Below, one piece after another: positions 39,410-50,423 of a stretch of DNA of 50,423 nucleotides. This DNA is from Oceanobacillus indicireducens (lineage in GTDB: Bacteria > Bacillota > Bacilli > Bacillales > Amphibacillaceae): assembly GCF_014647195.1 (NCBI RefSeq), contig NZ_BMOS01000007.1:39944-90366 (forward strand), given 5' to 3'. Below the pieces are notes generated by a model. The model did not search any database and had not been told where the DNA came from. It saw only the letters and a list, made by a program, of their open reading frames with translations. A program made the position numbers and the translations under genes. Position 1 is the stretch's first letter, and each line of letters starts with the position of its first letter.

Positions 39410-42055
39410 CTACTGATTGATTGTTTTCTTTACAAAAGCTTGTGCAGATATGAGGGCGTCTTGAATTTTAGATGGATCACTTCCCCCTGCCTGGGCCATG
39501 TCCGGTCGCCCTCCGCCGCCACCACCGCAAATGGTAGCAGCTTCTTTTATTAATTTACCTGCATGTATACCTTTTTCGACAAAGTCTTTGGAAACTCCTG
39601 CCGCGAGCTGAACTTTTCCGTTATTTTCTGTTGCAAGTAAAATAACTGCGGAATCCAGCTTTTGTTTCAAATCATCGACCATATTCCGTAACTGGTTCAT
39701 ATCTTTTACATTGACATGCTCTGCTAGCACCGGGACACCGGCGATATCTTCCACTTTTTCCAAGATGGAAGATGCTTCAATGTTTGCTATTTTTGTACTT
39801 AAAGATTCATTTTCCTTTTCCAGGTTACTTACTTCTTGCTGTAATGATTGTACTCTTTCTATTATTTGCTGATCATCATTTGCCTTCACTAGATTAGATA
39901 CCTGCTTTAGAATCTTCAATTTCCCGTTTAAAAACTCATAAGCTTTCTTGCTTGTGACAGCTTCTATCCTTCTCGTTCCCGCGCCGATCCCGCCTTCAGA
40001 TACGAGTTTAAACAGGCCGATTTCAGAAGTGTTACGTACATGACAGCCGCCACACAACTCGACACTGTAGTCACCGATTTGCACGACACGGACAATATCT
40101 CCATATTTTTCCCCGAATAACGCCATTGCTCCTGTTTCTTTCGCTTTTTCAAATTCCTGATAATCAATAGAAAGATCAATGGATTGCCAAATTTTTTCGT
40201 TCACAATCGCTTCGATTTTCCGAAGTTCGTCTTCACTGAGTGCGGAAAAATGAGTGAAATCAAATCGCAAACGATCTGGGGTGACGAGTGAACCTGCTTG
40301 ATTGACGTGATTACCTAGCACATCCTTTAATGCTTGGTGCAGTATGTGGGTTGCCGTATGGTTTTTAATAACTGCGTTACGTAAGGCATTTTCGACAATT
40401 GCCTGAACTTCATCCCCTTTACTAATTTCCCCGCTTTTCACTATCACTTTATGGATATGGAGTCCTTGTGGTGATTTTTGAACATCTTCTACATAAGCTG
40501 AAGCATGCTCCGTATAAATCCATCCTTTGTCGCCAACTTGTCCACCACTCTCCGCGTAAAATGGCGTTTCTTTCAAGAAGAGGAATACTTCATCATTTGC
40601 TTTTGCCACTTGTGCTTCTTCACCGGCATGGATAATCGCTGTAACGGTAGTCTTCGTTTCCAGTTTGTCATATCCGATAAAGGTGTCTTCCAAATCCAGG
40701 CCACTTAATGTCGTGTCTTGTACTTGCATCGAATCGACCTTTTGTCTTGCGTTTCTTGCTCTTTCTTTCTGTTTTTCCATTTCGGTTTCAAAACCGTGCT
40801 CATCAATTGTAAATCCATGTTCTTCAACATACTCGGCTGTAAGTTCCTTTGGAAAACCATACGTATCATATAATTTAAATACTTCTTCTCCAGGAAATAC
40901 TTTATTTCCAGCCTTTTCTTCCCTTTTAATGATTGAAGATAATATCTCTAATCCGTCGTTTAAGGTTTCATGAAATCGTTCTTCTTCAGAACGGATAATT
41001 TTTGCGATATGATCTTTCTGTTCGATTACTTGCGGATAAAAGTCCTGCATAATTTCACCGACAACATCGACCAATTCATATAAAAATGGTTTGTCCAAGC
41101 CAATATCTTTGGAAAAGCGAATCGCTCGACGAATCAGCCTTCTTAAGACGTAACCCCGCCCTTCATTAGATGGAAGCGCACCATCAGCTATCGCAAAGCT
41201 AACCGTACGAATATGGTCGGCGATGACTTTAAAAGCAATTGTTTGTTTATCATTTGCTCCATATTTTACTTGGGCGATTTGCTCTGTCTTTTCAATTATT
41301 GGCATAAATAGGTCCGTTTCAAAGTTTGTCGGCACGTCCTGAATAATTGATATGAGACGTTCTAGACCCATTCCAGTATCAATATTCTTCTTTGGTAGCG
41401 GAGTGTACGTATCGTCCGCATTATGGTTGAATTGGGAGAATACCAGGTTCCATATTTCAAGATAACGGCTGTTCTCTCCTCCTGGAAATAACTCTGGATC
41501 ATTCGGATCATTGCCGTACTTCTCGCCACGGTCATAAAAGATTTCCGTATTCGGGCCACTTGGACCTTCCCCAATATCCCAGAAGTTCTCTTCCAGTCGA
41601 ATGATTCGTTCTGGCGGCAATTTAATTTCGTTAAGCCAAATATCATAAGCCTCATCATCTTCCGGATGAACCGTAACCGATAAGACGTCTGGGTCGAATC
41701 CGAGCCATTTGTCACTCGTTAAAAATTCCCATGCCCAGTGGATTGCTTCTTTTTTGAAATAATCACCGATGGAAAAATTACCGAGCATTTCAAAGAATGT
41801 GTGGTGTCTAGCAGTATAGCCGACATTCTCAATATCGTTCGTTCGGATTGATTTCTGTGCATTTACGATTCGAGGATTATCCGGGATGACTCTTCCATCA
41901 AAGTATTTCTTTAATGTGGCAACCCCGCTGTTGATCCATAAAAGACTCGGATCGTCTTTCGGAACAAGCGATGCACTTGGCTCTACTGTATGACCTTTTT
42001 CTTTAAAGAAATCAAGAAACAGTTGTCTAACTTCGGCTGAATTAAATTTTTTCAT
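39410..42055 (-). CDS. alaS: Alanyl-tRNA synthetase
   Basis: Charges tRNA-Ala and edits misacylated Ser/Gly. 881 residues, full length: class II core ([22 protein letters not shown] to ~240, with [14 protein letters not shown] and [11 protein letters not shown]), tRNA-recognition domain, editing domain with zinc-site HTATHILH and CGGCHVRN, coiled coil, and the C-Ala domain with a GGGGGG loop ([16 protein letters not shown]). Controlled by the T-box leader just upstream. Confidence 0.98.
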   Translation of the reverse strand: MKKFNSAEVRQLFLDFFKEKGHTVEPSASLVPKDDPSLLWINSGVATLKKYFDGRVIPDNPRIVNAQKSIRTNDIENVGYTARHHTFFEMLGNFSIGDYFKKEAIHWAWEFLTSDKWLGFDPDVLSVTVHPEDDEAYDIWLNEIKLPPERIIRLEENFWDIGEGPSGPNTEIFYDRGEKYGNDPNDPELFPGGENSRYLEIWNLVFSQFNHNADDTYTPLPKKNIDTGMGLERLISIIQDVPTNFETDLFMPIIEKTEQIAQVKYGANDKQTIAFKVIADHIRTVSFAIADGALPSNEGRGYVLRRLIRRAIRFSKDIGLDKPFLYELVDVVGEIMQDFYPQVIEQKDHIAKIIRSEEERFHETLNDGLEILSSIIKREEKAGNKVFPGEEVFKLYDTYGFPKELTAEYVEEHGFTIDEHGFETEMEKQKERARNARQKVDSMQVQDTTLSGLDLEDTFIGYDKLETKTTVTAIIHAGEEAQVAKANDEVFLFLKETPFYAESGGQVGDKGWIYTEHASAYVEDVQKSPQGLHIHKVIVKSGEISKGDEVQAIVENALRNAVIKNHTATHILHQALKDVLGNHVNQAGSLVTPDRLRFDFTHFSALSEDELRKIEAIVNEKIWQSIDLSIDYQEFEKAKETGAMALFGEKYGDIVRVVQIGDYSVELCGGCHVRNTSEIGLFKLVSEGGIGAGTRRIEAVTSKKAYEFLNGKLKILKQVSNLVKANDDQQIIERVQSLQQEVSNLEKENESLSTKIANIEASSILEKVEDIAGVPVLAEHVNVKDMNQLRNMVDDLKQKLDSAVILLATENNGKVQLAAGVSKDFVEKGIHAGKLIKEAATICGGGGGGRPDMAQAGGSDPSKIQDALISAQAFVKKTINQ

Positions 42056-42110
42056 CTTTTATTATCCTCCTTGTAATTGAAGATGGGGCCCTGTATCCCA
42101 TTTTTCAACA

Positions 42111-42352
42111 TAAAAAAATCTCCTCTCTGCTTATGCAGGGACGAGATTGTTCGCGGTACCACCCTATTTGTGAATTGTTGCCTATTCACCTCTTATGCAT
42201 GTTAACGGTTTGATACCGACGGGGATTAGCCGCACTCAAGTGTAGCATTCCATGATTCGATGTGAGGATTTTCTCAGCTTAAAAATCCCTTTCTGTCACA
42301 CGAGCTTCATGTACTCGGCACTTTCATCATTTTTAAATCTTCTTTTAGCGCT
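42111..42352 (-). ncRNA. T-box riboswitch leader (alanine type) upstream of alaS
   Basis: The minus strand contains the T-box core AGGGTGGTACCGCG (42152-42165) just before a terminator stem (AATCTC... / ...GAGATT with T7, 42111-42149). Upstream is a Stem I region with AGAAAGGGA-type and GA-rich motifs; GCT at 42246-42244 within GAATGCTACA is the likely alanine specifier. Uncharged tRNA-Ala would stabilise the antiterminator and allow alaS expression. Confidence 0.9.
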
Positions 42353-42381
42353 AGTATAGATAAATATTAACCGCTTGTCAA
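42353..42381 (-). promoter_or_regulatory. alaS T-box promoter
   Basis: TTGACA at 42381-42376, 17-bp spacer, TATACT at 42358-42353, immediately upstream of the T-box leader and touching the stop of the preceding gene. Confidence 0.85.
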
Positions 42382-43452
42382 TCAGTTATCACCAGGTAAA
42401 AGATACGGTAAGTGTTTAACAACTACTTTTAAAATAGCAACTAATGGCACTGCGATAATCATTCCAATAATCCCAAATAACTGTCCGCCTAACAATAATG
42501 CAAATATAATCATCACCGGGTGAATTCGAATATTCTTTCCCATAATAAATGGCGAAAGGAAATTCCCATCTATCATCTGGACAACAAATATTGCAATAAT
42601 TACATAAAGGGCAAGAAGCGGTGAAGTAGTATAAGCAATCATCACGGCTGGTACTGCACCAATTATCGGACCAAAATAAGGGATAATATTGGTGAGTCCG
42701 ATTACGATTGCAAGTAAAAGCGCATAAGGCACTTGTATAAATTTAAAAGCAAGGAATGTAAGCAATGTCACAAACAAGCTGACAAAAAACAAGCCTCGCA
42801 AATACCCACCAAGACCTTCATCGATTTTCTCGACCATCTGTTGCATCCTTGAATGGAGCCGATGCGGGATAAACCTCTTTAGAAATTGTTTCAGCAGATG
42901 ATAATCCTTTATATAATAAAAGACGAGGACGGGAATAACGGTGACAATAAGAATCATATCAAATAGATGGGTAAACCCGTCGACTAAGCGGGATACGAGA
43001 TGATCCGACAGATTTTCCAGCCGAATAATGACTTCATCAATCTTGTCATGGAAGGTCTCCGGCAGGAACGATGTAGAGGTGTAAAGATGATTAATCGATG
43101 ATTCATACATATTCACAAACTGCGGAATATTTTCAATTAAATCATTCATTTGCTGAATAACGATCGGATAAACGCGATAAAATAAAAAAGCAATCCCACC
43201 GAAAAACAGAATATAAATGATCATCACGGCTAGCCCTTTATGAATCTGTTGCCGGTCTAGAAATTCTATAATCGGATACAGTAAATAAGCGATAAATCCC
43301 GCAATGATAAACGGCAAAAATAGTTTCCACAAAAAGGAAAAAACCTCTTTAAAATAGGGTAAGGTGACCCATAACAAAAATGAAAATATTAAAATCAGGA
43401 TTCCTATTAAAAGGAAATATAATAGTTTTTTTCTGTTCCACCATTCAAGCAA
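42382..43452 (-). CDS. AI-2E family transporter-like membrane protein (YrrI-like)
   Basis: About 356 residues with ~7-8 membrane helices and the family pattern GLTNIIPYFGPIIGAVPAVMIA near 260-280 and PVMIIFALLLGGQLFGIIGMIIAVPLVAI near the end. The family (PF01594) includes transporters of unclear substrates; AI-2 export is known only for a few. TTG at 43452 has the best spacing from ACGAGG; a GTG at 43461 overlaps that site. Confidence 0.9.
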   Translation of the reverse strand: MLEWWNRKKLLYFLLIGILILIFSFLLWVTLPYFKEVFSFLWKLFLPFIIAGFIAYLLYPIIEFLDRQQIHKGLAVMIIYILFFGGIAFLFYRVYPIVIQQMNDLIENIPQFVNMYESSINHLYTSTSFLPETFHDKIDEVIIRLENLSDHLVSRLVDGFTHLFDMILIVTVIPVLVFYYIKDYHLLKQFLKRFIPHRLHSRMQQMVEKIDEGLGGYLRGLFFVSLFVTLLTFLAFKFIQVPYALLLAIVIGLTNIIPYFGPIIGAVPAVMIAYTTSPLLALYVIIAIFVVQMIDGNFLSPFIMGKNIRIHPVMIIFALLLGGQLFGIIGMIIAVPLVAILKVVVKHLPYLLPGDN

Positions 43453-43482
43453 CTGCAACACCTCGTGCTATGTTTGCTCTCG

Positions 43483-43689
43483 TCACGACAGTAACTTATC
43501 TTCCGTGATTGTTCTCTCTTCCTCTGAAAACAAATCATTAAGCGGGCTTACACTACCATCGACTTCGATTTGGTGAATATGGAATTTATCCTTTTTGACT
43601 ACTAGTTCCAAATAACAAGACCAGCAATAATATAATTGGATTCCTATTTTTCCAAGATTTTTCCCTTTACAATTTGGACATTGCATCAT
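43483..43689 (-). CDS. Small zinc-ribbon-type protein, unknown
   Basis: 68 residues: MMQCPNCKGKNLGKIG, then LYYCWSCYLELVV, two C-x2-C knuckles making a rubredoxin-like zinc ribbon, followed by an acidic tail. Common small gene between yrrI- and recD2-like genes in Bacillaceae. Function unknown. Confidence 0.75.
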   Translation of the reverse strand: MMQCPNCKGKNLGKIGIQLYYCWSCYLELVVKKDKFHIHQIEVDGSVSPLNDLFSEEERTITEDKLLS

Positions 43690-43756
43690 TTCATCATCTC
43701 CTAGCTATAATTTCTATTTATAGCCTAACCGAAAGAGAAAATGAATATACTTCTAT

Positions 43757-46069
43757 TTACATAAAATCATAAGGATTCAGTTCTTTTTCCTCATCTGAGA
43801 TAAAATTTGGCAGTTCTTGTTCTTCCTCTAGCCGGCTCTCTAGCCGTTCAATTAAGGATGTGTAGCGCTGATTCGTGTCCATCGTCGTAACACCCCGCAA
43901 AAATGCTGACATATCCCCACAAATAATAAGGGATTCTTTACTTCTTGTTATCGCTGTATATAATAAATTTTTCCGAAGCATCCGATGGTACGATGAAATG
44001 ACTGGTAAAATGATAATCGGAAACTCACTGCCTTGGGATTTATGAATGGAGATACAATAAGCATGCATGAAATTCCCGAAATCCTGCCGCTCATAAACAA
44101 TTTCTTTTTCTTCAAAAGCAATAACAATTTGTTCTTTCTTCTCTTTATTTTCTTTTGCGAAAAAGATCGCGACAATCTCTCCTATATCTCCGTTGAATAC
44201 ACCGTCTTCCGGTTGGTTGACTAATTGGATTACCCTATCCCCTACTCGGTAACTTACATCCATTACTTTCATTTCCCGTGTTTTATCTGTCTTCGGGTTT
44301 AGAAGTTGTTGGATTTCCTCATTGATGCGATTAATTCCAGCCTCCGTTTTATAAATAGGGGCAAGCACTTGAATAGCATTTGTATCGATTCCTTTTTCCA
44401 GCGCATGCTTGAATATTATTGTGATTGCTTCTACAATTTGTCGATTACTCGCCGGGATGAAACTGAAATCATTCGCTTTTTGAAGCGATGCATCTGTTAT
44501 CTCGTTATTTTTTATTTCATGAGCAAGTTCAATAATCTTAGAACCTTCTTTTTGCCGGTATACTTCATGCAGTCTCACAATCGGTATTTTACCACTTGAA
44601 AGCAAATCAGAAAGTACTTGGCCAGGACCGACAGATGGTAGCTGATCTTCATCCCCAACTAACAGCACTTGCATATCATCTGGAATTGCTTTAAATAAAT
44701 GATTGGCAAGCCAAGTATCGACCATCGAAAATTCATCAACAATTAGAAATTTCCCTGATAGACGCTCTTGTTCATTTTTTTCGAAGCCATCTTTTCCGTC
44801 CCAACCGAGCAACCGGTGGATGGTCGAGGATGGCAGGCCTGTAGACTCTTTTAATCGTTTAGCAGCCCGGCCAGTTGGAGCTGTAAGCACAAAAGGAAAA
44901 TCTGACTTTTTCTCATAATCATCAATATCAAGGGAATGATCATGAATCGTTGCATAAGCTTTTACAATTCCTTTAATTACCGTTGTTTTGCCTGTGCCAG
45001 GCCCGCCAGTAAGAATCATTACCTTTGATTGTAACGCTTTTTCGATTGCATCAAATTGTTCCTTCCCGTAGCTTAGAATTTCTTCTTCTTCAATTTCCCC
45101 AGTTATCTTCATTAATTCAGCTAACGTTGTTTCACTTTCAATTTTTTTATTCATAATTCTACTAATATGGGCGGCAAAACCGTCCTCAGCATAGTATAAA
45201 GAAGGTAAATAAATATTTCCTTCACTAATAATAATTTTTTTCTCGGTATTCAATTGCTCCAACCGTTCCTGAATGATCTGTTCAGTCAGTTCGAAGCCTA
45301 GTACTTGAATCATTTCTCGCACGCATTGGTCATATGGTAAGTAGACATGACCATCTTGAATACTTTTTTGCAGTACAAAAATACAGCCTGCACCAATCCG
45401 GTTCGGGTGGTCCATAGATAGTCCGTTCATTCGTGCAATCTGGTCAGCTGACTGGAAACCGAAGCCTTCAATGTCAAAAACAAATTGATATGGATCATCA
45501 TATAACTTATGAATAGCTTCTTCCTTATATCGCTGATAAATTCGCTGGGCCATTTTAAGACTGATCTGGTAGCTCGAAAGTGTGATTGCAACTCGTTCAA
45601 AGCCTTGATGTTCTTCTAAACTTTTATGTAATTGTTCTCTTGTTTGTTTTTTAAGACCCGGAATTCCATCCAAGCATTCCGGGTCTTCTAAAATATGGGA
45701 GATGGCATTCATTCCTAATTTATCAACAATCCGAGTAGCTGTTTTTTCACCAATTGCATAAAACAAGTCACTGGACAAATAAGAAATCAAGCCTTCCTTC
45801 GTATCAGGGATATAGGTTTGATAGGATTCGACGCGGTACTGGATACCGAACTTTTGATGTTGCTCAAAGACACCGTGAAAATAATAAGAATGCTCTTCTG
45901 TCAAATGAGAGAAGTAACCTTTAGCAACAATCTCTTTCTCTTCATAATCTTCGTTCGTATCCTCTATTTTAACTTTTATGATTGCAAAATTCTCATCTTC
46001 ATTGTGAAAAATTGTATAAAGAAGTCTGCCGCGAATATATCCTTTTTCATTTCGTTGCTTATCTTCCAT
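43757..46069 (-). CDS. recD2: RecD-like DNA helicase (RecD2)
   Basis: 5'-3' SF1B helicase acting in DNA repair and replication-fork maintenance without RecBC. 770 residues: N-terminal OB-like domain (GYIRGRLLYTIFHNEDENFAIIKVKI), a helix-hairpin-helix pair (GLISYLSSDLFYAIGEKTA), then the helicase core with ILTGGPGTGKTTVIKGIV (Walker A), LIVDEFSMVD (motif II), LLVGDEDQLPSVGPGQVL (III), and YCISIHKSQGSEFP ... LLYTAITRSKESL (V-VI). Weak ribosome binding site at 46069. Confidence 0.95.
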   Translation of the reverse strand: MEDKQRNEKGYIRGRLLYTIFHNEDENFAIIKVKIEDTNEDYEEKEIVAKGYFSHLTEEHSYYFHGVFEQHQKFGIQYRVESYQTYIPDTKEGLISYLSSDLFYAIGEKTATRIVDKLGMNAISHILEDPECLDGIPGLKKQTREQLHKSLEEHQGFERVAITLSSYQISLKMAQRIYQRYKEEAIHKLYDDPYQFVFDIEGFGFQSADQIARMNGLSMDHPNRIGAGCIFVLQKSIQDGHVYLPYDQCVREMIQVLGFELTEQIIQERLEQLNTEKKIIISEGNIYLPSLYYAEDGFAAHISRIMNKKIESETTLAELMKITGEIEEEEILSYGKEQFDAIEKALQSKVMILTGGPGTGKTTVIKGIVKAYATIHDHSLDIDDYEKKSDFPFVLTAPTGRAAKRLKESTGLPSSTIHRLLGWDGKDGFEKNEQERLSGKFLIVDEFSMVDTWLANHLFKAIPDDMQVLLVGDEDQLPSVGPGQVLSDLLSSGKIPIVRLHEVYRQKEGSKIIELAHEIKNNEITDASLQKANDFSFIPASNRQIVEAITIIFKHALEKGIDTNAIQVLAPIYKTEAGINRINEEIQQLLNPKTDKTREMKVMDVSYRVGDRVIQLVNQPEDGVFNGDIGEIVAIFFAKENKEKKEQIVIAFEEKEIVYERQDFGNFMHAYCISIHKSQGSEFPIIILPVISSYHRMLRKNLLYTAITRSKESLIICGDMSAFLRGVTTMDTNQRYTSLIERLESRLEEEQELPNFISDEEKELNPYDFM

Positions 46070-46187
46070 ACTTAAACACGCTCGTTTCGTTCTTTATTGA
46101 CTCAACTTTCGCCGCCTGAAACAGTTAGCTAAACCTTAAAAATTCAAGAAAACCCGCAATCCACTCACCAAGAATCTGCATATTACT

Positions 46188-46591
46188 TTCATTCAGCGTA
46201 AGTACAGCTTTCTCCTGGAGGTCCGCAGTCCAGACACCTCTCGCTTTCCGCGGGCGGCTGGTGAGCCTCCTCGCAGGCAAGCCTGCTGCGGGGTCTCACC
46301 AAGCCTATCCTCCCGCAGGAGTCTCGAGGTGTCTGGACTGCTCCGAGGAAAGGCGTGATTTGGATTACCGTTTAATATTCCAGAAGTATAATCCTTATAA
46401 CGGAATAATTTCTTTTTAAAATAATCCTTTAGACCAGTTCAGTTGCCCGGCGGACGGTGACTCCAACGGGAAAAGCACGAGTCCGAGGAGGCTGAGGCCG
46501 CGCCCGTGGAAAGCATCCGTCCGCCGGGCAACTGAACGGCGATTAGAGTTCTAAACTAAAGGAACGAACAAAGACACTTACGCTGAATGAA
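46188..46591. repeat. 404-bp palindromic repeat element with 16-bp terminal inverted repeats (MITE-like)
   Basis: TTCATTCAGCGTAAGT at 46188-46203 recurs inverted at 46576-46591. Inside are two large GC-rich hairpins: 16-bp perfect arms (GCAGTCCAGACACCTC, 46225-46240, with 46326-46341) and 21-bp perfect arms (46437-46457 with 46517-46537). No ORF. The rest of the intergenic region (46070-46187, 46592-46698) is AT-rich with no gene. A second copy begins at 50377, so this is an interspersed element. Confidence 0.8.
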
Positions 46592-46698
46592 TGCAGAAGT
46601 TCATCTATCTGTTAAAAATCATGTCTAGTCATATTCATCGCTGACTATCCGTGCTTGATAAGATTGAACTGCTTTGATTTTTTACGTGCTAATGTTGA

Positions 46699-47361
46699 TT
46701 ATTGATTTTCCAAAAATTGTTCCACTTGTTTCTTTCCGTTCGCAGCTAAATAATGGTCCGGTTGCTCTTCTAGCGCTTGATTGAAATGCTTGAGGGCTTG
46801 TTCGGCATCTTCGTTGAATACGGCGATGACACCTAAATTATAATGGGCATCGCTATGTGCCTCATCCATTTTAATCACTTCTTGGAAGACTGTCTTCGCC
46901 TCATCGACGAGTTCCGCTTGGGCGAGCGAAAGACCGTATTGGAAGCGGTAATTAATTTCATCCTCAGCCAGCTCCGTCGCTCGTAATAAATAAGGTAATG
47001 CTAATTTAAATTGTTCCTGGTACTGTAAAGAAAGACCGATTAAATAATATAAATGAGCATCCTCGAGTCCTTTATCCAATGCCTGCTGAAAATAGTTGTT
47101 CGCTTTCTCAAATTGTTCCTGTTCAAAATATAGATTGCCAAGTCCATAATAAGCAGTGGCAGCTGTGTCATCCAAACTGATTGCTTTCAAAAAGAACCGC
47201 TCCGCCCGTTCCGCTTCCTGAAGTTCTACTAAGAGGTTTCCAAAATTGATATAGCCCAATGGTTCATTTGGGTTCTCCTCAATCAATTCATTAAATAACT
47301 TTGCTGCTTCTTCATATTTTCCTTCCTGCATCATCTGGATTGCTTCTCTATTCTTATCCAT
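46699..47361 (-). CDS. TPR repeat protein (YrrB-like)
   Basis: 220 residues built of about six 34-residue tetratricopeptide repeats, e.g. GYINFGNLLVELQEAERAER, AYYGLGNLYFEQEQFEKANN, AHYNLGVIAVFNEDAEQALK. Cytoplasmic scaffold protein; the B. subtilis YrrB structure is known but its partner is not certain. Located between recD2 and mnmA as in Bacillus. Confidence 0.92.
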   Translation of the reverse strand: MDKNREAIQMMQEGKYEEAAKLFNELIEENPNEPLGYINFGNLLVELQEAERAERFFLKAISLDDTAATAYYGLGNLYFEQEQFEKANNYFQQALDKGLEDAHLYYLIGLSLQYQEQFKLALPYLLRATELAEDEINYRFQYGLSLAQAELVDEAKTVFQEVIKMDEAHSDAHYNLGVIAVFNEDAEQALKHFNQALEEQPDHYLAANGKKQVEQFLENQ

Positions 47362-47376
47362 GAATAATCCCCTAAC

Positions 47377-49646
<2,270 letters not shown>

Positions 49647-49669
49647 GGTGTGAATACCCTTCCTTCCTG

Positions 49670-50089
49670 TTAGATGTAAAACATATAGGCTTCTTCTTTA
49701 TTATTATCACCAGAATCTGCTAAATCTTTTAGAGTTGTATGATCTAGCACCCCACGGATGGCATCACGGATTCTCAGCCATAATGCTTGTTGGGCAGGCT
49801 TCTCTTCTTCTATTCCTTCAACGAGTGTGATTGGACCTTCAAGCACCCGAATTACGTCTCCCGCAGTGATTTCTGTCGGTTCTTTTGCAAGTTTGTAGCC
49901 TCCGTAGGCTCCTCTTACACTTCTAACTAATCCTGCATTTCGAAGAGGTGCAGCCAACTGCTCCAAATAATGCTCAGATAAATTATTTTCATGAGCGATC
50001 GATTTCAATGATTTGGGACCTTGCCCATATTCCTTTGCAAGTTCTATCATAATTGTAAGTCCATATCTTCCTTTTGTTGTTACTTTCAT
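49670..50089 (-). CDS. cymR: Rrf2-family cysteine metabolism repressor CymR
   Basis: 139 residues: MKVTTKGRYGLTIMIELAKEYG, winged helix (LKSIAHENNLSEHYLEQLAAPLRNAGLVRSVRGAYGGYKLAKEP), EITAGDVIRVLEGPITLVEG and a C-terminal dimer helix. It lacks the Fe-S cysteines of IscR, as CymR does. CymR acts with CysK to repress cysteine and sulfur genes. Upstream of yrvO-mnmA, the standard arrangement. Confidence 0.93.
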   Translation of the reverse strand: MKVTTKGRYGLTIMIELAKEYGQGPKSLKSIAHENNLSEHYLEQLAAPLRNAGLVRSVRGAYGGYKLAKEPTEITAGDVIRVLEGPITLVEGIEEEKPAQQALWLRIRDAIRGVLDHTTLKDLADSGDNNKEEAYMFYI

Positions 50090-50121
50090 TTTAACTTTGC
50101 ACCTCTTTACATTAAATCATT

Positions 50122-50150
50122 ACTATACGTAATAAATTTTCTATTGTCTA
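50122..50150 (-). promoter_or_regulatory. Promoter of cymR
   Basis: TAGACA at 50150-50145, 17-bp spacer, TATAGT at 50127-50122, about 32 bp before the cymR start. Probably drives cymR-yrvO-mnmA. The flanking 50151-50376 is AT-rich with no recognisable gene. Confidence 0.65.
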
Positions 50151-50376
50151 TCAATTAGCTTGAATTCAAGTCATACATATTATACTATTTGCTATTATAA
50201 CATGAACCGTCTCTCTCTTGCATTTCTCTAATTTCAAGTCTAAGCTTTATATATAGTGCAACTTCTATACTTAAAAACAGAAAACAAAATCAGCCTTATC
50301 CAGTGCTCAGTGACTTTAAAGTATATACCTAGACACATCATTTAAATAAATTTTTTCAAAATGACTAGTAATCACT

Positions 50377-50423
50377 TTCATACAGCGTAAGTGCAACTCT
50401 TACCTGGAGGTTCGCAGTCCAGA
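50377..50423. repeat. Second copy of the MITE-like element (truncated by the window end)
   Basis: TTCATACAGCGTAAGT at 50377-50392 matches the 16-bp terminal repeat of the 46188 element with one change, and the following CTGGAGGTTCGCAGTCCAGA continues into its first internal hairpin arm, so the alignment is more than coincidental. Confidence 0.75.

Noticed and set aside
46188-46591. CRISPR array or tRNA/rRNA fragment
   Set aside because: The repeats are inverted, not evenly spaced direct repeats, and no cloverleaf or rRNA signature is visible.

Overview
The window reads as a low-GC Firmicutes (Bacillaceae) chromosome carrying most of a siphovirus prophage. Positions 1 to about 32,895 are prophage; 32,908 to 50,423 are chromosomal housekeeping genes in the arrangement known from Bacillus subtilis and relatives (mtnN, yrrS, greA, udk, trmR/yrrM, mltG, yrzB, ruvX, ireB, alaS, yrrI-like, recD2, yrrB-like TPR, mnmA, yrvO-type cysteine desulfurase, cymR). 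Genus cannot be fixed from sequence alone; an Oceanobacillus/Virgibacillus-like organism would fit.

The key architectural fact is the prophage/chromosome border. The first chromosomal ORF on the + strand (from 32,908) is the C-terminal half of the mother-cell sporulation sigma factor SigK. Its homology begins abruptly at about 32,898, next to a phage immA gene. The element is therefore most simply a sigK-intervening (skin-type) prophage whose other end, with the N-terminal half of sigK and presumably a serine recombinase, lies left of position 1.

Prophage layout, right to left. Lysogeny module, + strand, 29,718-32,845: CI-type repressor, a self-contained cassette of three unrecognised genes, and ImmA metallopeptidase. 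A divergent control region (29,550-29,717) with three operators and a clear promoter reads leftward into everything else: Cro-like and XRE regulators and a run of very small early genes (29.5-27.1 kb), DnaD-like initiator, helicase loader and DnaB-type helicase (26.3-24.0 kb), small middle genes (23.9-22.0 kb), ArpU late regulator and a short tyrosine recombinase (21.8-20.9 kb), a DUF2513/SieB-like exclusion cassette (20.6-19.7 kb), HNH endonuclease, portal, MuF, large terminase (19.6-15.7 kb), small genes, scaffold, capsid, head-tail connectors (15.7-11.3 kb), tail tube, frameshifted tail chaperones, tape measure, Dit, tail endopeptidase-type protein and a peptidase-bearing fibre (11.3-3.0 kb). 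Then come a QueC-like/MltR-like accessory pair with its own promoter (2.9-1.1 kb), holin and amidase.

Most phage modules look intact. Three accessory cassettes (1.1-2.9, 19.7-20.6 and 30.2-32.3 kb) have independent transcription signals and are the best places to look for undescribed exclusion or defence functions. The chromosomal part also contains an alanine-type T-box leader upstream of alaS and a 404-bp palindromic repeat element with 16-bp terminal inverted repeats, a second copy of which begins at the right edge of the window.
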